The notes: generated by a model not told the origin, from the sequence alone. A stretch of 64,000 nucleotides of DNA from Nostoc sp. C052 (GCF_013393905.1 NZ_CP040272.1:7077501-7141500); one strand, 5' to 3'; positions 1-9,725 are shown, numbered from the stretch's first letter. Made by a program: numbers and translations.

Positions 1-3000
1 CTACCGAGTTGGTTAAGCTTCAATGCTGCGACTCAAACCTTCAGTGGCACTCCCTTAAATGAAAACGTCGGTAGCCTAAATATTAAAGTTACCGCCACAG
101 ATACTTATCTTGCTCAAGCCAGTGATGTCTTTACACTGACAGTTGCTAACGTCAACGATGCGCCAGAAGTAGCAAATGCCATCACTGCTCAACAAGCAAC
201 AGAAGACACAGTTTTCAATTTCACAATTCCAGCAAACACCTTCATTGATGTCGATGCTGGTGATAGTCTTACCTACACTGCCACTCTCGAAAACGATGAC
301 TCTTTACCCAGTTGGTTGAGTTTTAATGCGAATACCAAAACCTTCAGTGGTACTCCCTTAAATGAAAACGTCGGTAGTTTAAATATTAAAGTTACCGCCA
401 AGGATATTGCCCAAGCTCAAGCAAGTAATATTTTTATACTGACAGTTGCTAACACAAACGATGCGCCAGAAGTGGCGAATGCCATCACTGCTCAACAAGC
501 AACAGAAGACACAGTTTTTAATTTCACAATCCCAGCCAACATCTTCATTGATGTCGATGCTGGTGACATTCTCACCTACACTGCAACCTTAGAAAACGGC
601 AACCTCCTTCCAAGTTGGTTAAGCTTTAATGCGAATACCAAAACCTTCAGTGGTACTCCCTTAAATGAAAATGTCGGTAGCTTAAATATTAAAGTTACTG
701 CCAAGGATATTGCTCAAGCTCAAGCAAGTAATATCTTTACACTCACAGTTGCTAACACAAACGATGCGCCAGAAGTGGCGAATGCCATCACTGCTCAACA
801 AGCAACAGAAGACACAGTTTTTAATTTCACAATCCCAGCCAATACCTTCATTGATGTCGATGCTGGTGATAGTCTTACCTACACTGCCACTCTCGAAAAC
901 GATGACTCTTTACCCAGTTGGTTGAGTTTTAATGCGAATACCAAAACCTTCAGTGGTACTCCCTTAAATGAAAATGTCGGTAGCTTAAATATTAAAGTTA
1001 CCGCCAAGGATATTGCTCAAGCTCAAGCAAGTAATATCTTTACACTCACAGTTGCTAACACAAACGATGCGCCAGAAGTGGCAAATGCCATCACTGCTCA
1101 ACAAGCAACAGAAGACACAGTTTTTAATTTCACAATCCCAGCCAATACCTTCATTGATGTCGATGCTGGTGATAGTCTTACCTACACTGCCACTCTCGAA
1201 AACGGTGATTCTTTACCGATTTGGTTGAGTTTTAATGCGAATACCAAAACCTTCAGTGGTACTCCCTTAAATGAAAATGTCGGTAGCTTAAATATTAAAG
1301 TTACCGTCAAGGATATTTCCCAAGCTCAAGTCAGTAATATCTTTACACTGACAGTTGCTAACACCAACGATGCACCAGAAGTAGCAAATGCCATTACTGC
1401 TCAACAAGCAACAGAAGACACAGTTTTCAATTTTACAATCCCAGCAAACACCTTCATTGATGTCGATGCTGGTGACATTCTCACCTACACTGCCACGTTG
1501 GAAAACGATGAATCTCTACCGAGTTGGTTAAGCTTTAATGCTGCGACTAAAACCTTCAGTGGCACTCCCTTAAACGAAAATGTCGGTAGCTTAAACATCA
1601 AAGTTACCGCCAAGGATATTACCCAAGCTCAAGTCAGTAATATCTTTACACTGACAGTTGCTAACACCAACGATGCACCAGAAGTAGCAAATGCCATCAC
1701 TGCTCAACAAGCAACAGAAGACACAGTTTTCAATTTTACAATCCCAGCAAATACCTTCATTGATGTCGATGCTGGTGATAGTCTTACCTACACTGCTACT
1801 CTTGAAAATGATGAATCTCTACCGAGTTGGTTAAGTTTTGATGCTAATACCAAAACATTCAGTGGTACTCCCTTAAATGAAAACGTCGGTAGCTTAAATA
1901 TTAAAGTTACCGTCAAGGATATTGCCCAAGCTCAAGTCAGTGATGTCTTTACACTGACAGTTGCTAACACCAACGATGCACCAGAAGTAGCAAATGCCAT
2001 TACTGCTCAACAAGCAACAGAAGACACAGTTTTCAATTTTACAATCCCAGCAAATACCTTCATTGATGTCGATGCTGGTGATAGTCTTACCTACACTGCT
2101 ACTCTTGAAAATGATGAATCTCTACCGAGTTGGTTAAGTTTTGATGCTAATACCAAAACATTCAGTGGTACTCCCTTAAATGAAAACGTCGGTAGCTTAA
2201 ATATTAAAGTTACCGTCAAGGATATTGCCCAAGCTCAAGTCAGTGATGTCTTTACACTGACAGTTGCTAACACCAACGATGCACCAGAGGTGGCGAATCA
2301 AATCGCAGATCCAGAAGCAAGAGAAGGCACAGCTTTCAATTTCACTATCCCTGAAGACACATTCATTGATGTTGATGCTGGCGACACTCTCACCTATACT
2401 GCCACTCTCGAAAACGGTGAATCTCTACCAAGTTGGTTGAGTTTTGATGCTGATACTAAGACTTTCAGTGGCACTCCCTTAAATGAGAATGTGGGTAGCT
2501 TAAATATTAAAGTTACTGCCACAGATATTGCTTTTGCCGAAGCGAGCGATGTTTTTAGACTGACAGTTGCTAACGCCAACAATTCGCCAGTCCTAGTGAA
2601 TGAAATCGTAGATCAAGAAGCAACAGAAGACACGGTTTTCAATTTCACTATCCCTGAAGAAACCTTCATTGATGACGATGCTGGAGACACTCTCACCTAC
2701 ACTGCTACTCTTGAAAATGGTAACTCTCTACCGAGTTGGTTGAGTTTTAATGCTGATACTAAAACCTTCAGTGGCACTCCCTTAAATGCAGATGTGAATA
2801 ACCTCAACATCAAAGTTACAGCTAGGGATATTTTTGGGGTTGAAGTCAGTGATGACTTTGCACTCACTGTTAAGAACGTCAATGATGCACCAGAGGTTGA
2901 TTTGGCGATCGCAGATCAAAAAGCCATAGCAGAAACTACCTTTAACTTTACCATCCCTGAAAACACCTTTAGCGATGTGGATTTTGAAGATACCCTAACC

Positions 3001-3180
3001 TACACTGCTACCTTAGACAATGGCGATCCGCTACCAAGTTGGTTAAGCTTCAATGCTAATAAGCTTACCTTCAGCGGCATTCCTACGAATAATAATGTGG
3101 GTAACTTGAACATCAAAGTTACCGCCATAGATTCGGCTTTTGCTGAAGTTAGTGATATATTTGCACTCACCGTTGCTCAG
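1..3180 (+). repeat. Tandem 303-bp coding repeats
   Basis: About 10.5 head-to-tail units with an exact 303-bp period (for example CGCCAGAAGT at 161 and its counterpart at 464). Copies covering about 1700-1985 and 2003-2288 look identical at the base level. Copies beyond 2290 are clearly diverged, so the upstream copies have been homogenised recently. Confidence 0.9.
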
Positions 3181-4197
3181 AAGACTACTTCTAGCATTGA
3201 ACCAACCAGCCTACTCACAAGAATTACAGGCGATATCTTTAATATTAAAAGTCAAGGTAGCGGTAAAAAAGCCAAACTTTCCGTCAAGATTAAAAGCAAC
3301 AGCTTTCAAGAAGTCAATGAACTAGGTGTATTTTTCGTTGATGATGCCGCAGGTACTATTGACGGCGTAGCTCCTGGTGCAGCAAATTATACTGAGTTAG
3401 CTCTGCAACGAGCAACGGTACTTTTCTCATCTCTTGCCAAACTGCCCAATGGTTTTAATCCTACTGATCTGACAAGGCTACTAGAATTAAACTCTGAAAG
3501 TAATCTGAGATTTTATTTAATACGTAACAGCACTACTCAGGCAGTACTATCTGGGCAAACCTCATTTTCTCAGGTGCTTTTTTCATCAGACACCAATGTA
3601 GACAATGGAGGATTCTCTCTCAACTTCCAGAACTTGGTTGTCAAGATTGAAGCAACAGACCAAGATCCACCTTTGGGTACCAGTCTGCAAGGAAAATATG
3701 AAGCTGAACTGATTGACTTACGGAATGTGACACAATTAGTGAAAGCCGAATTTATGGTTCATAGAGAAGCAACTTTTAACAACTTTGTTGGCTTTTATCA
3801 GGTAACTGATGAGAATGGTGGCATTGATACCAATGGCGATGGTACAGCAGATGTACTTGTTGGACAGGCGGGTTATACTCAAGCAGCTATTAGTAACCGT
3901 GTTGCTGGTATTGATTTAAGTGTCGCTAACCAAGGTACAGGAACTTTTACAGGTGCTTTCCAACCTGGTGCTATTTTCGTACCATTTATCATTGTCAATG
4001 CTGGCCCTGATGCAATTCTCGATCGCAATCCCAATAACGATCCGGCAGTTTACTTCTCTTTCTTGGGCGCTAACACTGACAAAGCAGATCATATTCGCCT
4101 GTTAAGCAATAATGTTTTTGGCTTTGAGGATTTGGCAAATGGCGGCGATCGCGATTACAACGATTTGATTGTCCGAGTTAATTTGAGTATTGCCTAG
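1..4197 (+). CDS. Giant cadherin-like repeat protein with C-terminal DUF4114 (5' end outside window)
   Basis: The frame is open from base 1, so the start lies upstream; the first internal ATG at 316 is not a real start. Residues 1 to about 1060 are 10-11 copies of a 101-residue (303-bp) module of the dystroglycan-type cadherin (CADG/putative Ig) kind, each carrying NDAPEV, FIDVDAGD, LPSWLSF and FSGTPLNENVGSLNIKV. The first seven or eight copies are almost identical in DNA; the last three diverge. The C-terminal ~330 residues are not repetitive and end in a DUF4114-like segment (FGFEDLANGGDRDYNDL). Such proteins are usually large, secreted, calcium-binding surface or adhesion proteins; that role is inference here. 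No C-terminal membrane anchor is visible. A stem-loop terminator follows. Confidence is high for the architecture and low for the function. Confidence 0.9.
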   Translation, partial: LPSWLSFNAATQTFSGTPLNENVGSLNIKVTATDTYLAQASDVFTLTVANVNDAPEVANAITAQQATEDTVFNFTIPANTFIDVDAGDSLTYTATLENDDSLPSWLSFNANTKTFSGTPLNENVGSLNIKVTAKDIAQAQASNIFILTVANTNDAPEVANAITAQQATEDTVFNFTIPANIFIDVDAGDILTYTATLENGNLLPSWLSFNANTKTFSGTPLNENVGSLNIKVTAKDIAQAQASNIFTLTVANTNDAPEVANAITAQQATEDTVFNFTIPANTFIDVDAGDSLTYTATLENDDSLPSWLSFNANTKTFSGTPLNENVGSLNIKVTAKDIAQAQASNIFTLTVANTNDAPEVANAITAQQATEDTVFNFTIPANTFIDVDAGDSLTYTATLENGDSLPIWLSFNANTKTFSGTPLNENVGSLNIKVTVKDISQAQVSNIFTLTVANTNDAPEVANAITAQQATEDTVFNFTIPANTFIDVDAGDILTYTATLENDESLPSWLSFNAATKTFSGTPLNENVGSLNIKVTAKDITQAQVSNIFTLTVANTNDAPEVANAITAQQATEDTVFNFTIPANTFIDVDAGDSLTYTATLENDESLPSWLSFDANTKTFSGTPLNENVGSLNIKVTVKDIAQAQVSDVFTLTVANTNDAPEVANAITAQQATEDTVFNFTIPANTFIDVDAGDSLTYTATLENDESLPSWLSFDANTKTFSGTPLNENVGSLNIKVTVKDIAQAQVSDVFTLTVANTNDAPEVANQIADPEAREGTAFNFTIPEDTFIDVDAGDTLTYTATLENGESLPSWLSFDADTKTFSGTPLNENVGSLNIKVTATDIAFAEASDVFRLTVANANNSPVLVNEIVDQEATEDTVFNFTIPEETFIDDDAGDTLTYTATLENGNSLPSWLSFNADTKTFSGTPLNADVNNLNIKVTARDIFGVEVSDDFALTVKNVNDAPEVDLAIADQKAIAETTFNFTIPENTFSDVDFEDTLTYTATLDNGDPLPSWLSFNANKLTFSGIPTNNNVGNLNIKVTAIDSAFAEVSDIFALTVAQKTTSSIEPTSLLTRITGDIFNIKSQGSGKKAKLSVKIKSNSFQEVNELGVFFVDDAAGTIDGVAPGAANYTELALQRATVLFSSLAKLPNGFNPTDLTRLLELNSESNLRFYLIRNSTTQAVLSGQTSFSQVLFSSDTNVDNGGFSLNFQNLVVKIEATDQDPPLGTSLQGKYEAELIDLRNVTQLVKAEFMVHREATFNNFVGFYQVTDENGGIDTNGDGTADVLVGQAGYTQAAISNRVAGIDLSVANQGTGTFTGAFQPGAIFVPFIIVNAGPDAILDRNPNNDPAVYFSFLGANTDKADHIRLLSNNVFGFEDLANGGDRDYNDLIVRVNLSIA

Positions 4198-4207
4198 ATA
4201 GATGTAT

Positions 4208-4250
4208 AGCCTGTAACTTTGATTGAGCAATGAATACAGGCTTTATTTTT
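4208..4250 (+). terminator. Stem-loop terminator after the repeat protein
   Basis: AGCCTGTA (4208-4215) pairs with TACAGGCT (4235-4242), followed by TTTATTTTT. It lies 11 bases after the stop codon of the cadherin-like gene. Confidence 0.6.
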
Positions 4251-4271
4251 GGAAAAAATCTAGTTAGATAG

Positions 4272-4302
4272 AGCGATGTCTACGACGGGCTACGCCTACG
4301 CA
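4272..4302. repeat. Interspersed GC-rich repeat
   Basis: The segment GATGTCTACGACGGGCTACG and following bases is the reverse complement of a near-copy at about 60751-60781 (AGCGTAGGCGAAGCCCGCCG). Both lie between genes. This is the short dispersed repeat type common in Nostocales intergenic DNA. Confidence 0.5.
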
Positions 4303-4416
4303 TAATAGAAACGATTAGAGCCAAGTTCAAATAATTCGTAGCTGTAGATATAATGATTTGGTGTTGGTATTTCACCGAAAATTACGAATTAGTTAAACTC
4401 TGCGATCGCCATATTT

Positions 4417-5085
4417 GTGAGACTTAATTTATTTAAAAACTTTGATTCCCGGCCCCGACTAATTATTGCTGTCGGACTTGCTGTATTAGTTTCAGTAATC
4501 CTTCCCCAGTGGCTACACTTACCCACTCGTATTCTCTGCGCTTGGAACTCCGGTGTTGACTTTTTCTTAGGCATAACTTGGTGGAAAATGACCAAGGCGA
4601 ACCCGGAAAAAATTCGCCGTTATGCTGAGAGTGAATATGAAGGACATTTGGCTATATTCATGCTGGTGATTGCTGCGGCTTGTGCCAGTGTTTTAGCCAT
4701 TGGTTTTTTACTAACTGATAAAAAAGGGTTGTCAACAATTTTACTTACCCTACATGTCGTACTTTCAATTATGACCATTGTCGGTTCTTGGCTACTTGTG
4801 CATACGATGTTTGCAGTGCAATATGCACATAGCTATTACAAATATGTAAATCGTAATCATAGTGAAGAAATCACCGGAGGTTTAGATTTTCCTAATAATG
4901 ATTATCCAGACTACTGGGAATTTTTATATTATTCTTTTGTAATTGGTATGACTAGCCAAGTTTCAGATGTGGAGACGCGATCGCGCGAGATGAGGCGCTT
5001 GACTCTGTTACACAGTATATTATCCTTCTTTTTCAATACTACAATTTTAGCGATGAGTATTAACATCATTGCATCGTTGATTTAA
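4417..5085 (+). CDS. DUF1345 family integral membrane protein
   Basis: 222 residues starting at GTG 4417. There are about five hydrophobic segments: residues ~14-33, ~38-55, ~75-97, ~105-130 and the C-terminal ~200-222. The conserved block PDYWEFLYYSFVIGMTSQVS is the hallmark of DUF1345 (PF07077), a family of predicted inner-membrane proteins of unknown function and about this length. The gene stands alone between the repeat protein and a convergent kinase operon, so context gives no function. The GTG start fits because the first membrane helix follows a short positively charged N terminus. Confidence 0.8.
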   Translation: MRLNLFKNFDSRPRLIIAVGLAVLVSVILPQWLHLPTRILCAWNSGVDFFLGITWWKMTKANPEKIRRYAESEYEGHLAIFMLVIAAACASVLAIGFLLTDKKGLSTILLTLHVVLSIMTIVGSWLLVHTMFAVQYAHSYYKYVNRNHSEEITGGLDFPNNDYPDYWEFLYYSFVIGMTSQVSDVETRSREMRRLTLLHSILSFFFNTTILAMSINIIASLI

Positions 5086-5100
5086 AAATTAGCTTGACTT

Positions 5101-5131
5101 TTTTAATTAAAAATTAAAAGTTAAAAGTTAA
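5101..5131. repeat. Heptamer-type tandem repeat
   Basis: AT-rich tandem copies of an AGTTAAA-like heptamer immediately before the kinase stop codon at 5128. It is one of several short tandemly repeated repetitive (STRR) tracts in this window. Confidence 0.4.
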
Positions 5132-6426
5132 GAAGAAGAATAAACACAAATTGGCAGGCGGATGTAGAACTCGCTGCCTTGACCTAACTCAGACTGCACC
5201 TCTAAACTGCCACCATGCTTATCAACGACGATTTGATGGGCGATCGCCAGTCCTAATCCGGTTCCTTTGCCGACTTCTTTAGTGGTGAACAAGTGATCAA
5301 AAACTCTGACTTTGACTGCCTCAGGTATTCCAGTGCCATTATCCTGAATCTGGATTAATACCTGGTTTTCCAAAACTTCTGTATGGATAATTATTTTTTG
5401 AGGATTGGCTTTAAGTTCGTCAAAGGATTTTTCTTGCGCTATTTCATCGAAGGCATCGATCGCGTTAGCCAAGATATTCATAAACACCTGATTCAACTGC
5501 CCTGCATAGCATTCTACAGGTGGTAAATCGCCGTAGTCGGTAATTACTTGAATCTCTGGTCGCAGTTCATTAGCTTTGAGGCGGTGTTTGAGAATCAAAA
5601 TTGTGCTGTCAATGCCATCGTGAAGATTATAAGCGACGGGGCGATCGGTGTCAGCACGAGAAAAGGTTCTGAGACTACTGCTAATGTCTTGGATTCGCCT
5701 CACTCCTTCGCACATCGAGCCGATGAGCTTCGGCAAGTCTTCGCGGATGTAATCGAGATCAATGGTTTTAATTTCGTTTTGAATCGTAGCACTGGGCTGT
5801 GGATATTCCTGTTGATAAAGGTCAACTAATCCAAAGAGATCGTTGATATAGTCTAGAGCAGGCTCGATGTTGCCGCTCAGGAACCCGATAGGATTATTAA
5901 TTTCATGGGCGACTCCTGCGACTAAGTTGCCCAAGGCGGATAGTTTTTCGCGTTGCACGAGTTGGATTTGGGAGTTCTTAAGTTCTACCAATGTCTGAGA
6001 AAGTTGGGTTGTGCGCTCGACTACTTGCTGTTCTAAGTTACGGCTCAACCGATATAGCTTGGTTTGAGTTTTGACTCGTGCAAGGACTTCTTGCTCAGAA
6101 AAGGGTTTGGTGATGTAGTCTACGGCTCCCAATTCGAGAGCGCGGATTTTGTTCGCAGTGTCCGAGAGTGCAGTCATAAAAATAATGGGGATATGGGAGG
6201 TGGCGGGGTTGCTTTTGAGGCGTTGGCAGGTTTCAAAGCCGTCAATTCCCGGCATCATCACATCCAATAAGATTAAATCGAGTTCGTCGTTGAGCTGTGC
6301 TTGTTCGATCGCACTGAGTCCATCCAGAGCGATCGCTACTTCAAAGCCAGCATCTTCTAAAGTGCTAGAAATGATTTCCAAATTGGTGGGCATATCATCC
6401 ACAATCAAGATCAAGCCATTACTCAT
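5128..6426 (-). CDS. Response regulator-histidine kinase (REC-HisKA-HATPase)
   Basis: 432 residues. An N-terminal receiver domain (residues ~5-122) has phosphoacceptor Asp55 in LILLDVMMPG and the TALS and TKPF motifs. A short coiled coil (~125-160) leads to a histidine kinase core with phospho-His174 in GVAHEINNPIGF, the N box NAIDAFDE and the G boxes GTGIPE and GKGTGLGLAI. There are no membrane segments, so it is soluble. Its start overlaps the stop of the upstream hybrid kinase by four bases (ATGA), so the two are translationally coupled. The likely order is upstream kinase REC/HPt-like region, then this receiver, then this kinase; its target is unknown. No DNA-binding output domain is present in the pair. 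Confidence 0.9.
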   Translation of the reverse strand: MSNGLILIVDDMPTNLEIISSTLEDAGFEVAIALDGLSAIEQAQLNDELDLILLDVMMPGIDGFETCQRLKSNPATSHIPIIFMTALSDTANKIRALELGAVDYITKPFSEQEVLARVKTQTKLYRLSRNLEQQVVERTTQLSQTLVELKNSQIQLVQREKLSALGNLVAGVAHEINNPIGFLSGNIEPALDYINDLFGLVDLYQQEYPQPSATIQNEIKTIDLDYIREDLPKLIGSMCEGVRRIQDISSSLRTFSRADTDRPVAYNLHDGIDSTILILKHRLKANELRPEIQVITDYGDLPPVECYAGQLNQVFMNILANAIDAFDEIAQEKSFDELKANPQKIIIHTEVLENQVLIQIQDNGTGIPEAVKVRVFDHLFTTKEVGKGTGLGLAIAHQIVVDKHGGSLEVQSELGQGSEFYIRLPICVYSSS

Positions 6427-9182
6427 GAACTTGCTCCTACCTCTAAATAGGCTTGGATTAACTGGTCAATCTGCTTTGGCTGGAATTTTTGAGCCAGTTT
6501 GATAATCTGTTGCGTAAAGGGCTGGTAGATGCGATCGCGTTGCTCTAGCTGTTCTGCCATTTCGATGAGTTTTTTCAACCGCCCTTGTTGCAGCAGTTTG
6601 AGGAGTTTTTGCAAGTCTTCTAGCGGCGGCACGCAATCGGCGGTCAATTGGGTATCAGCCGCGATCTCCGCAGTTTCTTGATTAGTTGGGATTTCATATT
6701 GCCAAACCAAATCTAAAAACTTTTCCAATGTCGCGAATAACTCATCAGCATGGACGGGTTTGGGTAAGAAATCATTCCCGCCTGCATTGATGCTCATTTG
6801 CTGATCGATTTCTGCCACGGATGCGGAAGAGACAATTACCTTGTGATGCTGTAAATCTGCTGATTTGCGGAGTTGTTTCAACATCTCGAAGCCATCCATG
6901 ACTGGCATGGCAAGATCGGTAATGATCAAATCAGGGTGGTGCTGTCGGGCTTGAACCAACCCCTCTTTACCATTTTCCGCTTCCAGCAAGTTGAAACCCA
7001 ATGGCTCCAGTAGGTTCACAATCACCGACCGATTTTCCCAGCGATCGTCGATGACTAAAATACTGCGTTTTTCCCCTTTGTAGCCAATGATTTGCTTGCC
7101 GGAGCCATGAGCGCTTTGTTTCACCCAATCGGTGGCGATCGCTAATGCCACTTCAAAGAAGAACTCACTCCCCACGCCCAGTTCACTCTGAAGCTGAATT
7201 TTCCCACCCATGAGTTGGATGATGTTTTGGCTGATTGCTAGCCCTAAACCAGTGCCTTCTGACTGGCGCTTTTGATCCCCGACTTGTTCAAAAGGTTGGA
7301 AGAGTTGGTCTACTTGATCGGCGGCGATGCCAACTCCAGTATCGAGAATTTGAAATTTGATCCGAGAGATGGAAACATCTGCATTTGTCTCCAGCACCTC
7401 AACTTTGAGTGTGACACAACCCTCGTCAGTGAATTTAATTGCGTTGCCTATAAGGTTGAGCAAAACTTGGCGCAGACGTTTTTCGTCAGCCTCAATACCT
7501 GCGGGAAAGTTATCATCGGGCTGATAAAGGAAGTCAATGCCTTTTTGGTCAGCCCGGACGCGACAAATTTCTACAACTCCTTGCAGGAATGAGGGAAAGT
7601 GGATGGCTTTGGGGACGAGTTCGAGTTTGCGGGCTTCAATTTTGGACAAATCTAAAATATCGTTGATCAGTGTCAGAAGATGAGAGCCGCACTGATAAAT
7701 AATATTTACCCCATGACGTTCTTTATCGGGTAGAGATTTGGAGCGATTTAGAATTTGAGCATAGCCAAGAATGCCATTAAGCGGTGTACGTAGCTCATGG
7801 CTCATGTTGGCCAGAAATTCACTCTTGGCATGGTTTGCACTGTCGGCTACTTCTTTCGCCTGCTTAAGTTCAACCGTGCGTTCGGCAACGCGATCTTCAA
7901 GTTCGGTGAAGGAGGTTTTGAGTTGGCTGGCCATTTGATTAAACGATCGCGCCAATGCTTCTAGTTCATTAATGCCTTTCACTTCTACGGTGCGATCAAG
8001 GTTCCCAGTGGCGATCGCTTCACTCGCTTGTTGCAATTTCAGAATTGGATCGGTAATCCAGCGCGAGGTATAGATACCCGACATGGTTGCCAAACCCAAC
8101 GCACCCAAGCAGAGCAAAATCGTGTTGCGTGTATTGGCATCAATTTGAGCCATAAAGTCTGATTCCGGCACGACAACTACGCTCAACCAGTCAATGCCTC
8201 GTCCGTCTCTAATTGCTGAAACTTGCACAAACTGGCGTCCACTTGGCAGCTTGAAATCAATCTGTTGACTCTGTTGAATTGCATTGAAGCTACTAAATCG
8301 ATCGAGAATAGCTTGTGCAGTGGCTCGAATTACGGGGCTTTCAGACTTGACAGCCGGAATTTGTTGTAAAGTCTTCTCTTTCAGGTTGATGATATAGGGT
8401 TCTTGAAGCTTTGAACTCGCAATCAGGTTGCCTGAGCGATCAATGATAAAGGTTTGTCCAGTCTGACCCACCTTTAGCTTATTCAGAAAATCATGAATTT
8501 TACTAATCCGAAAAATATTATTTTGAACTCCCAAGAACACGCCATTGTTGTTGTATATGGGTTGGGCTAAAGCAATGGAAGCGGTTTTCACAGAGTTGCC
8601 CAAAAACGGCTTTGTCCAGGTTGGTTTTCCGACTTCCTGGGCAGTTTTATACCAAGGTCGAGGTCGGGGGTCAAATTTTGCGATAGTTTCTATCAACGCA
8701 GTCCTTTGACCTTTATCATCAAGTTGATAGATTTGGCGCTGAGGTAGATTATCTTTTTGCCCAACGAAAGCCAAGATACCTTTATTCGGCGTATCCTCTA
8801 CTTGGATACTTGTGCCGTCAGCCATTGCAATTTGCATGAATTCGACTATATCTTGGCTGACTAACCGCCAAAAAGACCGTTCCAGTTTGGTGACATCGGT
8901 TACATCAAGCTGTCCCTCTTGAACGGCTGCAACGATCACTTGTCCAGTCACATAAGGTCTTTCCAAATATTCCAGGACTTGCAAATCGAGGCGATCGCTC
9001 ATCTCTTGACGTAACTGACCGGAAACATTATTAACTGCTTTCTGCCCATTCCGCAAGGAAATATATCCCGTTAGCCCAACAGCAGCAAAGATTTGTAGGA
9101 CAAAAGGAACAATCAAGAGCGATCGCAATGGCAAACGCTGAATCAAGCTACGAGCGATGATTTTTTTTGAGAAGGAAGACAT
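6423..9182 (-). CDS. Membrane hybrid histidine kinase with extracytoplasmic Cache domain
   Basis: 919 residues. TM1 is at ~22-45 and TM2 at ~350-373, with a ~300-residue periplasmic region that looks like a dCache sensor (PRPRPWYKTA, then SIALAQPIYN and FIIDRSGNLIASS). HAMP follows (~373-425), then HisKA with His462 in LANMSHELRTPLNGIL, an HATPase (GIAADQVDQLFQPFEQ, GTGLGLAIS) and a receiver (SILVIDDRWENRS, LIITDLAMPVMDG). The helical C-terminal ~65 residues could be a degenerate HPt, but no conserved His is evident. dCache domains bind small extracellular ligands such as amino acids or organic acids; the ligand cannot be read here. It is the first gene of a two-gene operon with the REC-kinase at 5128-6426. 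Confidence 0.88.
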   Translation of the reverse strand: MSSFSKKIIARSLIQRLPLRSLLIVPFVLQIFAAVGLTGYISLRNGQKAVNNVSGQLRQEMSDRLDLQVLEYLERPYVTGQVIVAAVQEGQLDVTDVTKLERSFWRLVSQDIVEFMQIAMADGTSIQVEDTPNKGILAFVGQKDNLPQRQIYQLDDKGQRTALIETIAKFDPRPRPWYKTAQEVGKPTWTKPFLGNSVKTASIALAQPIYNNNGVFLGVQNNIFRISKIHDFLNKLKVGQTGQTFIIDRSGNLIASSKLQEPYIINLKEKTLQQIPAVKSESPVIRATAQAILDRFSSFNAIQQSQQIDFKLPSGRQFVQVSAIRDGRGIDWLSVVVVPESDFMAQIDANTRNTILLCLGALGLATMSGIYTSRWITDPILKLQQASEAIATGNLDRTVEVKGINELEALARSFNQMASQLKTSFTELEDRVAERTVELKQAKEVADSANHAKSEFLANMSHELRTPLNGILGYAQILNRSKSLPDKERHGVNIIYQCGSHLLTLINDILDLSKIEARKLELVPKAIHFPSFLQGVVEICRVRADQKGIDFLYQPDDNFPAGIEADEKRLRQVLLNLIGNAIKFTDEGCVTLKVEVLETNADVSISRIKFQILDTGVGIAADQVDQLFQPFEQVGDQKRQSEGTGLGLAISQNIIQLMGGKIQLQSELGVGSEFFFEVALAIATDWVKQSAHGSGKQIIGYKGEKRSILVIDDRWENRSVIVNLLEPLGFNLLEAENGKEGLVQARQHHPDLIITDLAMPVMDGFEMLKQLRKSADLQHHKVIVSSASVAEIDQQMSINAGGNDFLPKPVHADELFATLEKFLDLVWQYEIPTNQETAEIAADTQLTADCVPPLEDLQKLLKLLQQGRLKKLIEMAEQLEQRDRIYQPFTQQIIKLAQKFQPKQIDQLIQAYLEVGASS

Positions 9183-9287
9183 GACGGCTGATTCCTATGA
9201 ACTGGCAATGCCAACGTGTATTGCCGCCCTTATCATTCCCCAATCAATCACAACATCAACAAATCTCAATCTAAGTATGTTACTAAA

Positions 9288-9455
9288 TTAACTTGCATGT
9301 TCCCAATCACTGAGTAATTCATACTGTTGTGATATTTTCTGGTATTTGCGGAATGGTACTTTAGGACTACCAATATTCATACCAGGAAAAGACTGTTTTT
9401 TAGTCTTAGTGGGTCTATTTTCTGGTGTCGTTGAACTGATCTGTTGGGTTTTCAT
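9288..9455 (-). CDS. Small hypothetical protein, 55 residues
   Basis: An ATG-initiated reading frame of 55 codons (stop TAA at 9288-9290). The protein begins MKTQQISSTTPENRPTKTKK and ends with a polar, tyrosine-rich stretch (KYQKISQQYELLSDWEHAS). It is basic and hydrophilic with no membrane segment and no recognised domain. It sits alone between two kinase genes in a 540-base gap. No strong Shine-Dalgarno is visible. It could be a genuine short gene or chance; conservation in related genomes would decide. Confidence 0.3.
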   Translation of the reverse strand: MKTQQISSTTPENRPTKTKKQSFPGMNIGSPKVPFRKYQKISQQYELLSDWEHAS

Positions 9456-9539
9456 TGGTAAATAAATTTCTGGTTAAAACCTGAGCACTAATTTATAACA
9501 TCAATTGTCAAACGGCAAATTTATGAAGAGAGATAAATC

Positions 9540-9703
9540 AATTCACAATTCAGTCTCGTTGCCTCATTCCCAGTTTCCGACTGGGAATGCCCGTCGTTGA
9601 GGCTCCGCCTCCCTTACTGGCGTTTTGAGTTGCATTTCCAGCCTGAGGCTAGAAACGAGGTTTTAAAGGGGTTTCAGCTTAAATTGACACCAGTGACAAG
9701 ATG
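9540..9703. mobile_element. Multi-hairpin miniature repeat element
   Basis: Serial hairpins lie between two genes. CATTCCCAGT (9565-9574) pairs with ACTGGGAATG (9580-9589), then GAGGC/GCCTC and AGCCT/AGGCT follow. The right end (9673-9703), read on the minus strand, closely matches the left terminal repeat of the element at 39470-39680 (GGTGTCAA.TTAAGCTG), so both belong to one family. No coding capacity. The left boundary is uncertain. Confidence 0.5.
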
Positions 9704-9725
9704 CCCATGCCACAAGTTGATTTGG

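Noticed and set aside
710..1228. Two 71-codon frames inside the cadherin-like repeats
   Set aside because: They are out-of-frame shadows that recur with the repeat itself.
1..3180. CRISPR-like array
   Set aside because: The regular 303-bp period is coding tandem repeats with no spacers; the heptamer tracts elsewhere are also spacer-free.
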